From assembly GCA_951230915.1 (NCBI GenBank), contig OX579638.1:21346696-21410695 (forward strand): 64,000 nucleotides of DNA. The letters run 5' to 3'. The position numbers and the translations under genes are program-made. The notes below the pieces were generated by a model. It worked only from the letters and a program-made list of their open reading frames with translations, did not search any database and was not told where the DNA came from. Below, piece by piece: positions 49,450-62,389 of the stretch (positions within the stretch are counted from its first letter, which is position 1; each line of letters opens with the position of its first letter). The stretch comes from Antitrichia curtipendula. Its lineage: Eukaryota; Streptophyta; Bryopsida; Hypnales; Leucodontaceae.

Positions 49450-51290
49450 GTGACTCCAAACTCATAGGAAAGGCTAAAAACTTCCGAAAGATAAGTAAAA
49501 TGCTATTATGGTCCAAATTGGGATCTATTTAAATAGTTTTATAACATATGAAAAATAATGCTCTTTTTACTTTGAACATTAATATTTTACAATCTACTTG
49601 GTCTTAGTTTATAAAAATTTCTATACATTTTTATATAAGTCTAATGCACAATTCTATAGTTGGATATGCAAAAATAATTTTTTTTTTCATTGTATCTCTT
49701 TGCATTAGAAATGGAGTTTTTAGATTTTTTTAAGGAACATAGTCATAAATCTCTAGCATTCAAAAGTGAATCTACTCTCCAAACAACATGTAATTAGTCA
49801 TATCAATTTATATAACACAACTAACTGATACATACCTCCTAACTAATGCCTATATGTGTATTAGTTATTATAATCATGTCTTATAAAAGATATAACCAAG
49901 ATATGTACATATAAATAAATGATTTTTTTGGATTTTTTTCATTGCAAAAGTCAATCATTTTTTATTGCCTAGAATTATATTACAACAATTTTTTCATGTC
50001 CCAAAGCCTTTAGAAGATTGGAATAAGATCCTTTTATCTTAAACAAAGTTTTTAAGTATCCACACCCTTGTGCTAGGAAGAAAAATTAATGAAAAATGAT
50101 CCAAGACCATCCAAATGTCATCCAAAGACTTCAACCTATATTGTCTAGAGAAGTCATGCTAAGTCTTAAATTTAATATAAAAATACATCACACTGTAAGT
50201 GGTCAATTTACTACTTTTCGAACACATTTATATTATAAAGATAGAAAACAAAAAGTTAGAATTTGGTTCATCAAATATAGATGTAAAATTACGGTATATC
50301 AACTTAAAAGTCCAAAAGGTAGAGATAATTATACCTTATTAATAAGGTAGGAGGTCTATAGAGCAATTAGTGTCTAAAAGTATTTTCTAATATGAACACA
50401 GGTATTGCTTTATTCAATATAGCAATTGCATTAATTAATGTATCAATAGTGAACATATTAGGCAACGTATGCTTCTAGGGTCGTATGTGATTCCAATTAA
50501 AAAATCCATAACTATCGTAACTCTATAAAATATAAAACAACTTGGAATAGATGCTAATTTCAATATTCCATTTATCTTTCAAATGATTCTATTTTAACAT
50601 TCAACCAATTTATTCCATTTATCTTTCATGGGAAATTTATTGAAAAATATCTCAAGAAGCCAAACTCCCAAAACAACTGATAAATGGTCAATTTATAGAA
50701 TCTGCCAATTGATTAGTTAACATTCATAATTTGAAGTTTATTTTATACCCCCCTACTTATATTTTTCTAGAAGCTACTGTCAGTGCAATTGGTTATGGAA
50801 TATTGACACGGTATCCTACATCAAAACCCACATCTCTATATCAATATATCATATTGTGAACCACTATATTGGTTCACCCTTCAGATAATTGAAAATATAA
50901 AAACTATGAATGAGTTTTTAAGTTCAAAAGTGTTAGTACATTAGATTAAACTATAACCATTAGTAAAAGGCTTTTAGTGCATAGGAAGAGAAACTAGAGC
51001 AAAATTGCAACCCTAAAATATATAAAAGATAAAAGATACAAAAAGGAATCCAAAACAATGGTGAGAAGTTGAAAATGGATCTAAACATAAATAGAACACC
51101 AATAAAAAAGAAGAAATATGGAAAAGCACAAAAGAAGTGATCAAACTTAAAATTACTATGAGAACACTAACATAGTGGTAGAAACTCTAATTTAGGCAAT
51201 AAGTAGTGATTTAATGAAATTTCAGTAAATTAGTGTAGATGAAAGTGATTAGGAGTGTTAGTTAATTAGTTAGTTGGGGTATTAGTCGAA
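49450..51290. other. AT-rich, one unassigned 84-codon frame
   Basis: An ATG-started frame at 50096-50350 (+) encodes a basic, Lys/Arg/Tyr-rich 84-residue peptide without recognised motifs. Its composition is as expected of AT-rich DNA, so I do not call it a gene. Nothing else is seen. Confidence 0.35.
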
Positions 51291-51569
51291 TTAGGGTTTG
51301 GTGCTCACTCTCTCTCTTTTGTTTGTTTTGGGGGAGAATGTGTGAAGAGGTAAAAAGTGGACAATACATAGGAGAACAATGATTGCAAGGAGGTAGGTTA
51401 GGATGATAGTCAATTTGTCGAGTAGGTTTTCATCTTGTGGGGTAGAAAGTGGGTGAAAAGTGAGGATTGTGGAGGTCAGATGCAAAAAGTGTTGGGAAAG
51501 AAAGTCCGTTGCCCTTGCAAGTGGAAGCAGCAACTTTGGCGAGCTATCGCGAGAGCATGGAGTAGCGGA

Positions 51570-51840
51570 TGGAGCTGAAAATTGGTGGAATGGTGCATCT
51601 TCAAGCTAGCTTCTCAACAAGACTCAACTCGACCGATTTGGAGCACAGATGAGGCAGTGGTGGTCGATTTTGTGGCGGAAGGCCTACTGCCGCAGGAATT
51701 TTGGAGCTGCAACTTGACGGACGATTGCAGAAGTGTGGCCAAGCGGAATGAGCTGAATTTTTGGTGCAAGGAAGATGGAGAAGTCAGCTTTCCAACGAGA
51801 TAAGGCTCGCTCAATTTGGAGCCAGGATGAAGACAGGGCG
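51570..51840 (+). repeat. Degenerate tandem repeat, about 177-bp period
   Basis: Blocks beginning at about 51572 and 51749 share the order GAGCTGAA, TTGGTG, TCTTCAAG/TGGAGAAG, CAGCTT or TAGCTT, CAACAAGA/CAACGAGA, then ATTTGGAGC and GATGA. It lies in a GC-richer island from about 51480 to 51860 with no convincing gene. Confidence 0.5.
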
Positions 51841-52394
51841 GACAGATTAGTAGGAAGAGGTTGGCTGCCCTCTCGGCTGTGAGTTGTGTGTATTTACTAT
51901 GGTTCTTGTGGTCCCAAATGAATAAAAATGTAATGATAATTACAATTCAGATTGGGTCTTGCATGTTTGGAGTACATTTCTCATGGGCTTGTATGATTTG
52001 GATGTTTAAAAAGAATGCGTCATTAGTGAATTCTACTTGTTAGGGTCTTTAGGGCACATGTGGAAGCATTGCCCAAAGGGAGTCTAGATTAGGCACTTGG
52101 TGTGAGTGAATTGTGCTGTGATTAGTTTTTAGGGTGCAATTTAGTTCACTTAGGGCCTAAATTAGGCAATTTTAAGGTGATTTTGACCTAGGAAGTTTAC
52201 TTGTCCTTTCAAAACATGTATGAAGATGAATTGGGAGTGTTAATGCACATAATGGGATGATTTTGAGGTGCTGCCCTTTTTTCACTTAGGCTTGATTTAT
52301 CAAAAATTCACTAAAGAAAAAAAATTGGGAAATCCATTGCTTGGAGGCATTTAGATTAGAGTCCACACACTCCTTTTCGGCCAAGTTTGTGGAT

Positions 52395-52560
52395 GGGTTT
52401 TACCTCATGGTGAAATTCACTCGCACATATATCTACATGTATTCATATATCAAGCACCATATATCCGTATATCATGTATCATATATTTATATATATTCCA
52501 TATACATGTATATATTCCATATATCATATACCATATTCCATAAATATCATATTTGAGATT
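52395..52560 (+). repeat. ATATCCATAT-type low-complexity tract
   Basis: Irregular ATAT, CATAT and TATCC units fill this stretch. The overlapping 71-codon frame is a by-product. Confidence 0.8.
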
Positions 52561-52634
52561 GATGGTGGGGATTCAATCAAAACTATCTTTTGTGCAATTT
52601 AGATCAACAACATGGGAAAGGATATTCAATTTTT

Positions 52635-53259
52635 TTAGCCCCTAAATGTCTTGAACCATGTTTTCACCAACAACACTCCAAAACTGCTATTCCTATCACA
52701 AGTACCAAATTTTTGAAAAAAAACATTTTTGGATACATATAACCATAGGATCTTGTAGTACTATGGTTTGAAAAGATGTAGAAAAATATTCAAAAGTTTC
52801 CACCATGTGGATTGCAAGATATTAGTGTTTGAAGTGACCAAAGTTTTTTTTTGGGCCATATGTAAAATTGGGCAGCTACACTTCACAAGATTACATTTGT
52901 ATAAAACATTGTCCGAAAATGCTTCTTTAGATTCTTTTTTCTAGAAAATTTGGCTATATGCTTGAAACTTTTTAGACCATTTGGAATTATACAATATATA
53001 GGAAACAAATAGGTAAGTCGAGAGGTAAGTAGAAAGAAGTAAAGAATGATTCAAAATACAAAATTGTTAAGAATTTAGTTATGGAATTGAAATATGCCAA
53101 TCCCAATGGTTGTAATGTTGCAATAAACAATCTACACCTAATGTTTTTTGTTTTTTTTTCAAAAATAGTAAAAATAGAGTTAAATAAAAGAATTCAATTT
53201 TTTTCTTAAAGCAGAGATTTCGCATACTACTTGCAAACTAAAATTCTTCATAGCTTTCA
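52635..53259 (+). mobile_element. TTAA element cut by the assembly gap
   Basis: TTAG-CCCCTAAATG at the left, then the common block (ACCAACAACACTCCAAAACTG, CCATAGGATCTTGTAG, a CCACCATGTGGATTGCAAG stretch) and second-subfamily blocks up to the N run. No matching right end is seen after the gap. Confidence 0.75.
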
Positions 53260-53459
53260 NNNNNNNNNNNNNNNNNNNNNNNNNNNNNNNNNNNNNNNNN
53301 NNNNNNNNNNNNNNNNNNNNNNNNNNNNNNNNNNNNNNNNNNNNNNNNNNNNNNNNNNNNNNNNNNNNNNNNNNNNNNNNNNNNNNNNNNNNNNNNNNNN
53401 NNNNNNNNNNNNNNNNNNNNNNNNNNNNNNNNNNNNNNNNNNNNNNNNNNNNNNNNNNN
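53260..53459. other. Assembly gap, 200 N
   Basis: Exactly 200 undetermined bases, probably a placeholder of fixed size. It breaks the element that begins at 52635. Confidence 1.
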
Positions 53460-53831
53460 GTCAATGTTGGTTGAGATGCATGAAGATTCATGTTAGCCAA
53501 TTTTTTATTTATTTATTTTGGAGGCCTTATCCATCAACTAGATGTATAGGTTGTCTAGATTGATGGACGGGCCATCCAAATTATTATTAGTTTTTTAGGA
53601 TCTTGACGGACGTTGGGGTTGAATCCAAAAATTTTGATGGATAGATGTGACATGCTGCAAACAACAATGTCGCCATTTGCCTGGATAGGTGGTAGGGTAG
53701 GATTAGTTAGGCATGATTCTTAGCTTGCAGGGTAGCACGGCTAAATTCTTTTTGAACACATGAGTTGCGCCATGTCCTACCACACTATGTGAAATCATAG
53801 AACACCACAACACATAGCTTCATGAAGGAAT

Positions 53832-54086
53832 AAGGCCATATTTGTTATATTGAGATTTTTTGCAAATTTTGAGACAAAATGCTAGTTATTGGAAAATTCA
53901 CTTAAAATAAAAGTAATTGAAACCAAAAATAAATAATGCTAAAATAGTGATTCTATAATAAAATTCTAAAAGTTGGTATTGTTACCTATTTATAAAAAAA
54001 TACTAGTAAAGAGATAAAGCGGTTTATCCTCGAGTCGAGGATAAAAATGAGATTGCAAAAAATCTCAATATAACGAATATGACCTT
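53832..54086 (+). mobile_element. 255-bp MITE, copy 2
   Basis: AAGGCCATATTTGTTATATT... at the left and ...ATATGACCTT at the right, with the same CCTCGAGTCGAGG centre and the same 255-bp length as 28634-28888. GAAT flanks both sides (53828-53831 and 54087-54090) and may be a target duplication, though copy 1 does not confirm a 4-bp type. Confidence 0.9.
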
Positions 54087-54090
54087 GAAT

Positions 54091-56258
54091 AGGAGTAAAT
54101 AATATCTACAAGGTGAATTTCTCTTGATGACGTTGTGCCTGGCGGTGATGAAGTCCGCTAGGCCTTCATTTGCTAGTCTTCCAAGCAAAACCAACTATGC
54201 CTTACCGGTGATTGTCACCAAATGCTAGCATGTGCATCGACTGATTGGTTGTCAAAATATGAACCATCGAGTTACTATAGTCTTGTACATGTATATTATT
54301 TATAGGAAAAATTAGAGTAAATATTGTTAACCTTAAATACAATACATTTGAGCCAATATTTTCTATAGTAGAACAACTATTGTTTGAAATAATACGAGTA
54401 AAAGCATAACCATCTAGGCACGTTGAGTGTGGCCGCAATGCAACCTAGTGGGCCCTTGGCAAAATTTGCACTTTACCATCAATCTCTCAATAAACTGGGC
54501 TTTTAAAGAAAAAGACTAAACTTCAACAATTGAGGGCCTCTTTGGTGACATAAGACTATGGATTGAAGAGAATCCATCTTCAATCTTTGTCTCAGCATGC
54601 CAAAAAATCCTAGTTTGTTGGTGAAAAGTACAAGCAAGAAGCCATCATGTGGCTTCTAAATCAACAATTATATGGAATCACATCACCTAATGGTGGGGAT
54701 TTGAGCTTGGCTCAAAGCAACTATTTTGGCACTTCATTTCTAATACGCATGGGCGGCCATGGCCACTCTTACTTGCCAAATTTGGCCCACTCAAATTTTC
54801 CATCTAATTTTGAATGGCCCTCAATTTCCTTGTCCTTTACTCTTACTCACCAACTACACCCCAAAAGTAGTGGAGTGACCACCTATCAAATAGATTAAAG
54901 GATACAACAAAATTTCTAAAATGAACAACAATTTCAAGGGTCATTCCTTGATATATGCTATGATTGAATCTCAAAAAAATATTGTGAAGGCCCCATCCAC
55001 ATTTGAAGAGTGTGAGATCCCTAGCGCATAAGGGTGACCCATGCTCTAAAGTGGATTCTCCCAAACCACCATTTTTTTGCTAATGTGCTTAGTTAAGATT
55101 ATAAAACGATTTTCATATTTCCTTGTTGGCAGCTAAAAGGAGGTTCTAATGCACCAAAAATTGCAACATTTGAATACAATATGCAAAAATTATGAAGGGT
55201 CAAAGTTTTTCTAGTAAATATTTTAAAATCATTGCTTCAACGCAGAGGTATATAATGATTTTGGAGATGATATACATAGAGTGATGATGGTGGTTTTAGA
55301 TAGGGTGTGATTTTAGGTGTATCCACTTTAATCCTTAGAAGAGAGGGCTACAATGGCTTTTAAGTTTCAATATTTAATAAACTTACAGAAATTGCCATGG
55401 CTAATTGAAAAATTAGAGATTTAAAACTAAATTTGAACACATTGTAGTATAAATATCATACTTGCATAAAGTAAAATTTTAAATAAAATTATAGCTCTCT
55501 CTTCTAAATTTTAACTTCTTAATGATTTAATCAAATTTAATAGTAATTTTTTTTTTTTAATACAAGTTAATTTTTTTTCAAAGAATTTTTAGTATGTGTT
55601 GAGAATGAGAATATATTTTAGATTTTGGTAAGAATTTAAATTTTTTTAAGTTTAATTGAATGAAATATCATTGTCTAAAATATGCCTTTACTTTATCATT
55701 GACTTAAAATATCTCCAAAATTTTAAAAAATGTATAAAATATTTGTATATTATTTTTCATTATTTTTTGGAATTTTTTGGATAAATTAAAAGAAATATAA
55801 CTATTTAGAATCATATTTTAATTGGTAATATTTCCCTCAATAAAATTTTAACTTTTGTGAAATTATTACTTTAAAATTTCAAAAATAATTCTCATATCAC
55901 TTACTAAAAATCTTGAAATTTTTACTTATAATAAAAAATTTCTTCACTAATAAATTTGATTGAGTTTAAAAAAAGATTTATTTAAAAAAAATCATTTTAT
56001 ACTAGTGCATTATTTTTACTTCAACATGTCCACAGTACTTTGGGATGGACATATGGAACTAAACAAAAGACATTGACCAAAAGACATTGAACTTTTAGTT
56101 GAATCTATTGAAGCCATTCTTAGGTAGATCTAAACACATGGAGAAGCTAAGATAGTTGCACAAGAAGTCTTCCTTTTCAATAAATGATTTTTTTTATGTG
56201 TAGCACTTTGTACCTTACTATTGCAACCTTCTACTTTCTAATCTTTCATTGATTGCAA
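54091..56258. other. No gene; dispersed repeat copy 2 at 55060-55225
   Basis: AT-rich, with frames up to 83 codons and no motifs. 55060-55225 is the partner of the dispersed repeat at 9516-9720. Confidence 0.5.
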
Positions 56259-56660
56259 TTAACCCCTAAAGTCCAAGGCCATTATTCCATCAAAAACCAC
56301 TTAAAACTGCCATTTCTAGAGCAAAGAGCAAAAAAAAAAATTTAATGTTTTTTTTCATATTTAACCGTATGATCTTGTACTAGACTAGTGTAAGAATGTG
56401 TGTAAGAAATTTCAGAAATTTTGACAATGTAGATTGCAAGATATTTGCATTTAACATGAAGGAATCTAATTTTTTTGTACCTTGTTCAACTACATTTTTT
56501 GGCTCTGAACCTTTTTAACTTAAAAATTTTTGCTCTATTGATTTTGAATTTCTAATTTTATATGATGAAGAATTGAGTTGAGAATCTAAATTTTATTTAA
56601 AATTTTAAAAACACTTAGTTTTCACTTATTAAAAAAATTGTTAAGTAGAAGTAGGTTCAA
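56259..56660 (+). mobile_element. Right-truncated TTAA element
   Basis: TTAA-CCCCTAAAGTCC at 56259 opens a copy of the first subfamily. It runs through the common left block and stops at TTAAGTAGAAGTAGGTTCAAG near 56660, where unrelated sequence begins. Confidence 0.8.
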
Positions 56661-57437
56661 GACATCACAAAGTTCAGAACCCATGGATTGTTAGCAATTT
56701 CCATGCAGTTACTATTGTTTCATCGGTGCGTACGTTTATTTGCAAATTGTTGCATCGTTTCTATGCACAAGATAACTATGAAGAAGCAACACTATTTTCT
56801 GACCTGTATGTATAATGTGACTTCTTCACTTTAATCCCAGGTGCGGAAAAGACACAATTTAGACGTTAAACACCATTATCTTTGTCGTGCATTTGATATA
56901 TATTGAAGTACACTAAAAATTCATGACAATAATGTCATTTCTATTTGTAATGCAACAATGTTGATTGAATATGAAAATATAAACTGAAATTGATTTGGGT
57001 GTATATTAATGAGATTTTTTAATTTGAAAATTGAGTTAATATATTCAACATTATAGCTAAAAAACAAACAAGAAAATCAACGCACAAAACTGTCTATTGT
57101 AATCCATAGAGTGTAGTGGCTGTGAATCTTACAAACCGAAATCTTTGAAATATTGTCAATTGCCATTCAATTGATACCACTAATTGATAAATGAAAGCAT
57201 AAAATCATAAAACTATAATTCAAAGAGAATTACAATTTTTTTTTGAAAGGGTGGAAATTTCAGAAGACACAAAAATTCTCATGTACAATATGGTGCAAGA
57301 AATGTAAACTATATTAGTATTGAAAGATAGTTTGACATTTACACTATGTTTTACAGTATTCATATTACAACTACAAGCATTGCACTACATATTATACAAC
57401 ATATTGTAATAAAAACTAAAGTAAGGATAAGTCACTA
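56661..57437. other. Intergenic
   Basis: AT-rich region between the truncated element and the last exon of the minus-strand gene. Nothing recognised. Confidence 0.5.
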
Positions 57438-60400
57438 TCAAAATTCAGAACCATAAAGTAAGTAAATTGCCAAATGAGACACTTGTAATTGCAAAATGAT
57501 GTCTTCAACTAGCTCCTGGTGCTCCCTAAGTTCCGTTGGCTCCAATGCATGGCCACATAGGTTTCTTTGCACATAATTCAACAAAATACATGGCAATTTA
57601 GATCTGAACTACAATCATCCAAAAGAAAAAAATCATCACCATAATGAAGAAATTGGAATTGAACAACTTGTACTTCTAGTAGTATTCAATTACTTGCGGT
57701 TTTATGATCTATAATTTACAATCTAAACCTTCTTGGGATAAAATTATAGATTGAATTTCACCACTTATATTCTATTTAGTTGTTGAACATTGCATACACA
57801 TGCAGAAGACAGTATGTATAATTCTTCCCTACCATCAAACGCAAAGAAATAGACTTCCTTGAATTCACAGCAAATATGTAGCATTGTAGCACAGTAGCCT
57901 CTTTATGAGAAAGCTTACATTGAATAGTATAGTCGATATTGCTTGAACAACCACATCATTGCATCCTTCGAGTATGGTTCTAAAGCAAACCAAGTCATAA
58001 ACATCATGACCTAATAAATAAGGTAGAAGATTCCACTCCATGTGCTTCCTTTACCAAAAAGCAATAATGTCGCCTAGTGCCATGAAGTAGCAATTTCAAA
58101 ACAATGGACGATGTTAATGTTAGAAAATGGGAACATACCTTATTCTTATCCTTTTGATGTACATGGTCCAAATGCGCTTATTCAACTGTGTGGTCTTTAA
58201 GAAAATAGCACAGTGGCTTAGAAATTCATAAATATTTCAAGGAGCAATGAAAAACAGCAAAACAAATCTTACCTTGTTAATTTTTTCATACTCATATTCA
58301 AAATTAATTCTCAACTATTGTGGATAGGACATCTCCATACTTTGATAATTTATGTACTTCGCTTACCTTAGAAACATTGTTGTCTATAATCACAATTAAG
58401 ATCATTATTGCTTCACCAAACATTCAGTGAAGCATGGTTCAACTTAGAAAGTACAAAGAATCAATAGACTTTGTGCCTATTACAAAGTTCTTATACATAA
58501 CTCACCAACATTTTCCTCGGTAGCATTTTCTTCTATTCCATCTTTCTCCACCACAAGGATTTTCTGCATTTGCCCACTCGATCGAATTATGGTTTGTTCC
58601 ATCATCTTCATTTGCCGATAATGCCACATTTGATTTCCAGGATCCAATGACCTCCCCTCCATGGCCAATTCCAACTGCAATACATAACCAAAAATATCAA
58701 AATTATTACCACACATGATTAAGTCATCTTAAACTGTTTGGAAATATGCAATGAACGCGTACCAATATGAAGTCAATCTACAAATACACTTTCAATTAAG
58801 CATTTGAAGTTGCTGATTTTGTAATATGCTATTCAAAAAGTGCATGATAAAAAACCATAGATATTAGATTCTGTCACTTGCCAATAAGACATGAAAAAAT
58901 TAACACACGCTTATAATAGAAACCATTTAGAAAGGGCAATTATGATGCTTTTAGGTACACTTACCTTATAACTAGAATCCATTGAAGTATTTCGTGTCCA
59001 CCATGACTTCAATCATAGGCTAAGTTGCAAAACTGAATTTCTATAAAGAATAGAACCAATTATTGACACTATAATGCACTATAAAAGGACTAACAGTGCA
59101 ACCACTAGCCATGACTAAATCACTGAAAATGCCAACAATTATATTGTCAAAAGAACAATTACAAGAACTTACCACATGGAAAAAAAATCCGGCTTATTCA
59201 ATAGTAACCTCCACTGGTTCAAATGGATCAAAGTGTGAACCTTTCATCACCAATGCAATAGCAGCATGTACAGCCACACTTCCAAATGGATCATCTTCAT
59301 TCATTCGCCAAACATCATTGCCTTTGAGGTCCTTCAACTTCATCAGCCAAACATCAATCTCTTCACCTCTTCCTCGCCGGTTTTTTGGTTTAGGAACTCC
59401 TAATTGATCATAAAGCTCAGTTCGAAGCTTCCCTGTGATTTTCCCCCGATAATCTCTCAAGTAACAGAGAATGGGTTTCTGCAATCCCATCTTTCTATCA
59501 GTTTGACTACCCCAATGTTTTTGAAACAATCTAATGTTTGCACAATCAGTGGCACTTGCATTGAAGGCAGCTAGTACTTCATCTCTGATGGTGTTGTACT
59601 CTGGATACACGGAACTTGATTTCTGAAAGCCTAGAATGAGGTTCCGAGCAATTGCAAGCATTTTGTGCTGCAATTCAGAAGCCACGGATTCAACTGCTGT
59701 TAGTTTCTTCATAACCATTTAATGTGAATGGAATCTTGCATTGCATAAATGAACATTTATATTTTCAACACTATGTACCTAGTGAACAAGCATAGTTTAG
59801 TAGTTCCTTCATATGCAATAATATGGATTTTTTAATTTTTTATTAGGTATTCCACTTTAGAATTGTAAAATACACATTTGTAGTTAAGTTTTAAAAGAAG
59901 AAAAAAATTGACAGTAGAAAGAAATGTAGGTACTTCTCATAGTCTAAGACGTTGGTTCAAATTTTAGACCTCAGAAATCTGAGCAACAACATTTAATAAC
60001 TTGTAGAAGTTCTACAATTTCATTTCTAACAAACTGAATGCTATTTTTTTTACAAAGACTTTGAAAGCTACATATTGAATAGACAACCATAGGCGACTTA
60101 CTAGAAATTCCAAAAGCAATCCCATCCAATTGAAATTCATTGTATAGTCGCTTAAAAAATTAACATGAATATGATAAGTGTTTGTAAATTGTGAGCAATA
60201 AATTTTCTTTGGAATGGAAAAGACATTTGCCATAAACAAGTACAATGCACATACCTTTATGTATGGCCAATCCACAAATTCAGGGATAGTTCTTGTGAGC
60301 TCAAGTGCAAGCTGCATACTTTCGCTCAGAACCGTCACTTGCTTGCGCTGCTCATCAGAAATTTGCTTCAAGTTCAAGATCATCATGCGCTCTTGGGCGT

Positions 60401-60990
60401 TTAAATTACTTTGACTAGGAATATCTTGTTGTTCAACATTATCATCTGAACAAATAAAGTCAATGGTTTAGTGCAATATAATCTTTAAGATTTGGATTAG
60501 GATTTTATAAAATATACAATATGCTTTGTCTAAAACTTCTATAAAACAAGATTTGGAATTAATAAACCATAAGAAAGTAGCATGAATGCAAGTAATTGAT
60601 GGGGAGGAACTACATCCTTACCTTACGGAAAACTAACTTAGTCAAGCAAACTGGGTCAGGGCACATTGTATCATTCGTTTTCATTGGAATTAGATAACTT
60701 TCTATTCTGCCATTTATTTCCCACAAAACTTTATTGCATTATTATGCTTGAAATTCTACAAAGCACTTTCCTTGTACATTTTCTGAAATATATAAATTTC
60801 ATGGCTTCGCCATTGTTGTATATAGATTAATGGATACAAGCAAGTACCTTGTCTCTTTATCAAGTTTCTATGAAATATTTTCTTCACTAGGAGTGCACTT
60901 ACTTTGTGTGAGCAATTCTTGAACTTCATTAGGGTTCTCCGAATTTCTTGTGTTGCTGCTCTCAATTGCATCCGCTGGAGACACTATGCG
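57438..60990 (-). CDS. Unknown seven-exon gene, 5' end not found
   Basis: In transcript order the exons are 60903-60990, 60255-60445, 59209-59706, 58506-58674, 58139-58176, 57919-58044 and 57438-57608 (TGA). GT-AG sites and phases agree at each junction, giving about 426 codons. The first exon has no ATG and is preceded in frame by a stop beyond its acceptor, so a 5' exon is missing or lost. The third exon could instead start at 59667, and it could end its own frame at the TAA at 59194 if the donor GTTACT is unused. Visible features are a Gln/Asn-rich start, an Arg/Lys block KPKNRRGRGEEIDVW, an acidic-basic stretch EKDGIEENATEENV and a hydrophobic C-terminal part (LLPYLLGHDVYDLV; LQLQVSHLAIYLLYG). 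No family is recognised. It lies 1.4 kb downstream of, and in the same direction as, the dioxygenase-like gene. Confidence 0.6.
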
Positions 60991-60999
60991 CTGTCAAAT

Positions 61000-62389
61000 A
61001 GCACCACGAACTACACCGCCGGTCACTCTAGTATATGGTGTCTGAAATATGTAAGGCCTGGTCATTTTGAATGCTCACCTGCCAAATTGCAATTCTAAAA
61101 ATAAAATTGTCACAGAAAGCAACAAATCTTGCATACAAATCTACACATACTTCATACCTTACAAGGACAGAAAATTGATTGTGTTCAATGAGCAGAAGAT
61201 AATAATGCAATAAAGTTTTGCTACCTATACAAGTTGTAAGCATTCAATTACAAACAAATTTGCATACCTCTGATGTCTGTACAAACACTCACACTAGAAG
61301 TTCTGTTACAATCCCACCTGTAGAATTGTTGTATAAAATTATGACAACGATGAATTGGGCAAAGCAATTCCGCATATGCCAATTAGTTCCAGACTTTGTT
61401 CACTAGTTCTTAAGTGTTACTATGAAGCTAATACACGCCGTACCTCTCAATTCTACAGAAGAACACACATCAGAAGTATTGTTATAGTCGCACTTGCAGA
61501 AGTCTACATCTAAAATGTAACAACTATGAACTATATAAACCAATTCTACAGAGCATGCAAATTCGGCGGCCTTAATAGTGCCATCATTAAGTTTCTGCCG
61601 CCTTTAGATACATTCATGTACACTTTTCCAACCCTGTCCTTTTTTATTTCCATCCATGTAGTACCTACATCTATATCAATGAATGCAAGTGTTGACGATT
61701 ATGAAGAACCTCCTCAAAAATTCTGTTCAATTAGGATGAAGTTCGTTGGAATTATGACATCTTCATGTACAATTTGTAGAGCTCTCTTTGAATGGGCAGC
61801 CTATGCACTTGAAGCACAAATTTTAAAGCCACGTATACTATGTGCCAATAGTTATTACACTAGAAGTTATAACAAGTTTCTATAACAAAAACTTAGTTCT
61901 TTAACAAAGTACGTTTTTTGAGGAAAAAGGCATTTTCACTAGGTATATCTTCTGGATAGCAATTAAAGAACCAAAGTTCATAACTCGGCCATAGTTGTCT
62001 TCTATACTAGCATCACACTCTTGCAATCATATAAAGTTACATACAATAAGAATTTATATAGGTGGATATTCTATGTAACCTCCATATTTATCGCACCACC
62101 ATAAAAATCATAACTAGGAACTAGGAATTAGAAAATTATCAATCAATACACCTCATTCGAACAACATGACATGAAAATTCAGCCAATTACAGAACAAGTA
62201 ATCTTCTAAGGAATAGAACTTAGACGATTGACACTACAATATGATGCAAATTAAGGAAATCAACAAGATTGAAAACTTAACTATACAATATACATCAAAG
62301 GTCTCACTCAAACAATAATAAAAATATTTTGAATAGCATAGAAAATGTCAAACTGCATAGATGTAATTGCACCTAACAACACTTGTGAA
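61000..62389. other. Spacer with degenerate tandem repeat
   Basis: 61285-61390 and 61448-61575 share AGAAGT, TGTTA, TGTAGAA or TGCAGAA, TAAAAT, CAAC and ATGAA blocks in order, a diverged duplication of about 160 bp. Exon-like short frames occur on both strands (119 codons at 61526-61885 plus). None joins either neighbour in a consistent phase. Confidence 0.4.

Noticed and set aside
51291..51533. 80-codon minus frame with a hydrophobic segment
   Set aside because: A single hydrophobic stretch arises easily from this sequence; there is no other support.
53180..53563. Open frames of 106 and 110 codons across the N run
   Set aside because: Most of their length is undetermined bases in an assembly gap.
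59194..59208. Stop codon at 59194 as the true end of a separate single-exon gene
   Set aside because: Not fully excluded, but a donor at 59208 joins in phase to four further coding-like exons, so the spliced model was preferred.
61526..61885. 119-codon ATG-started plus frame
   Set aside because: It overlaps the degenerate tandem repeat and has no motif. Minus-strand readings of the same DNA look equally exon-like, so chance cannot be excluded.
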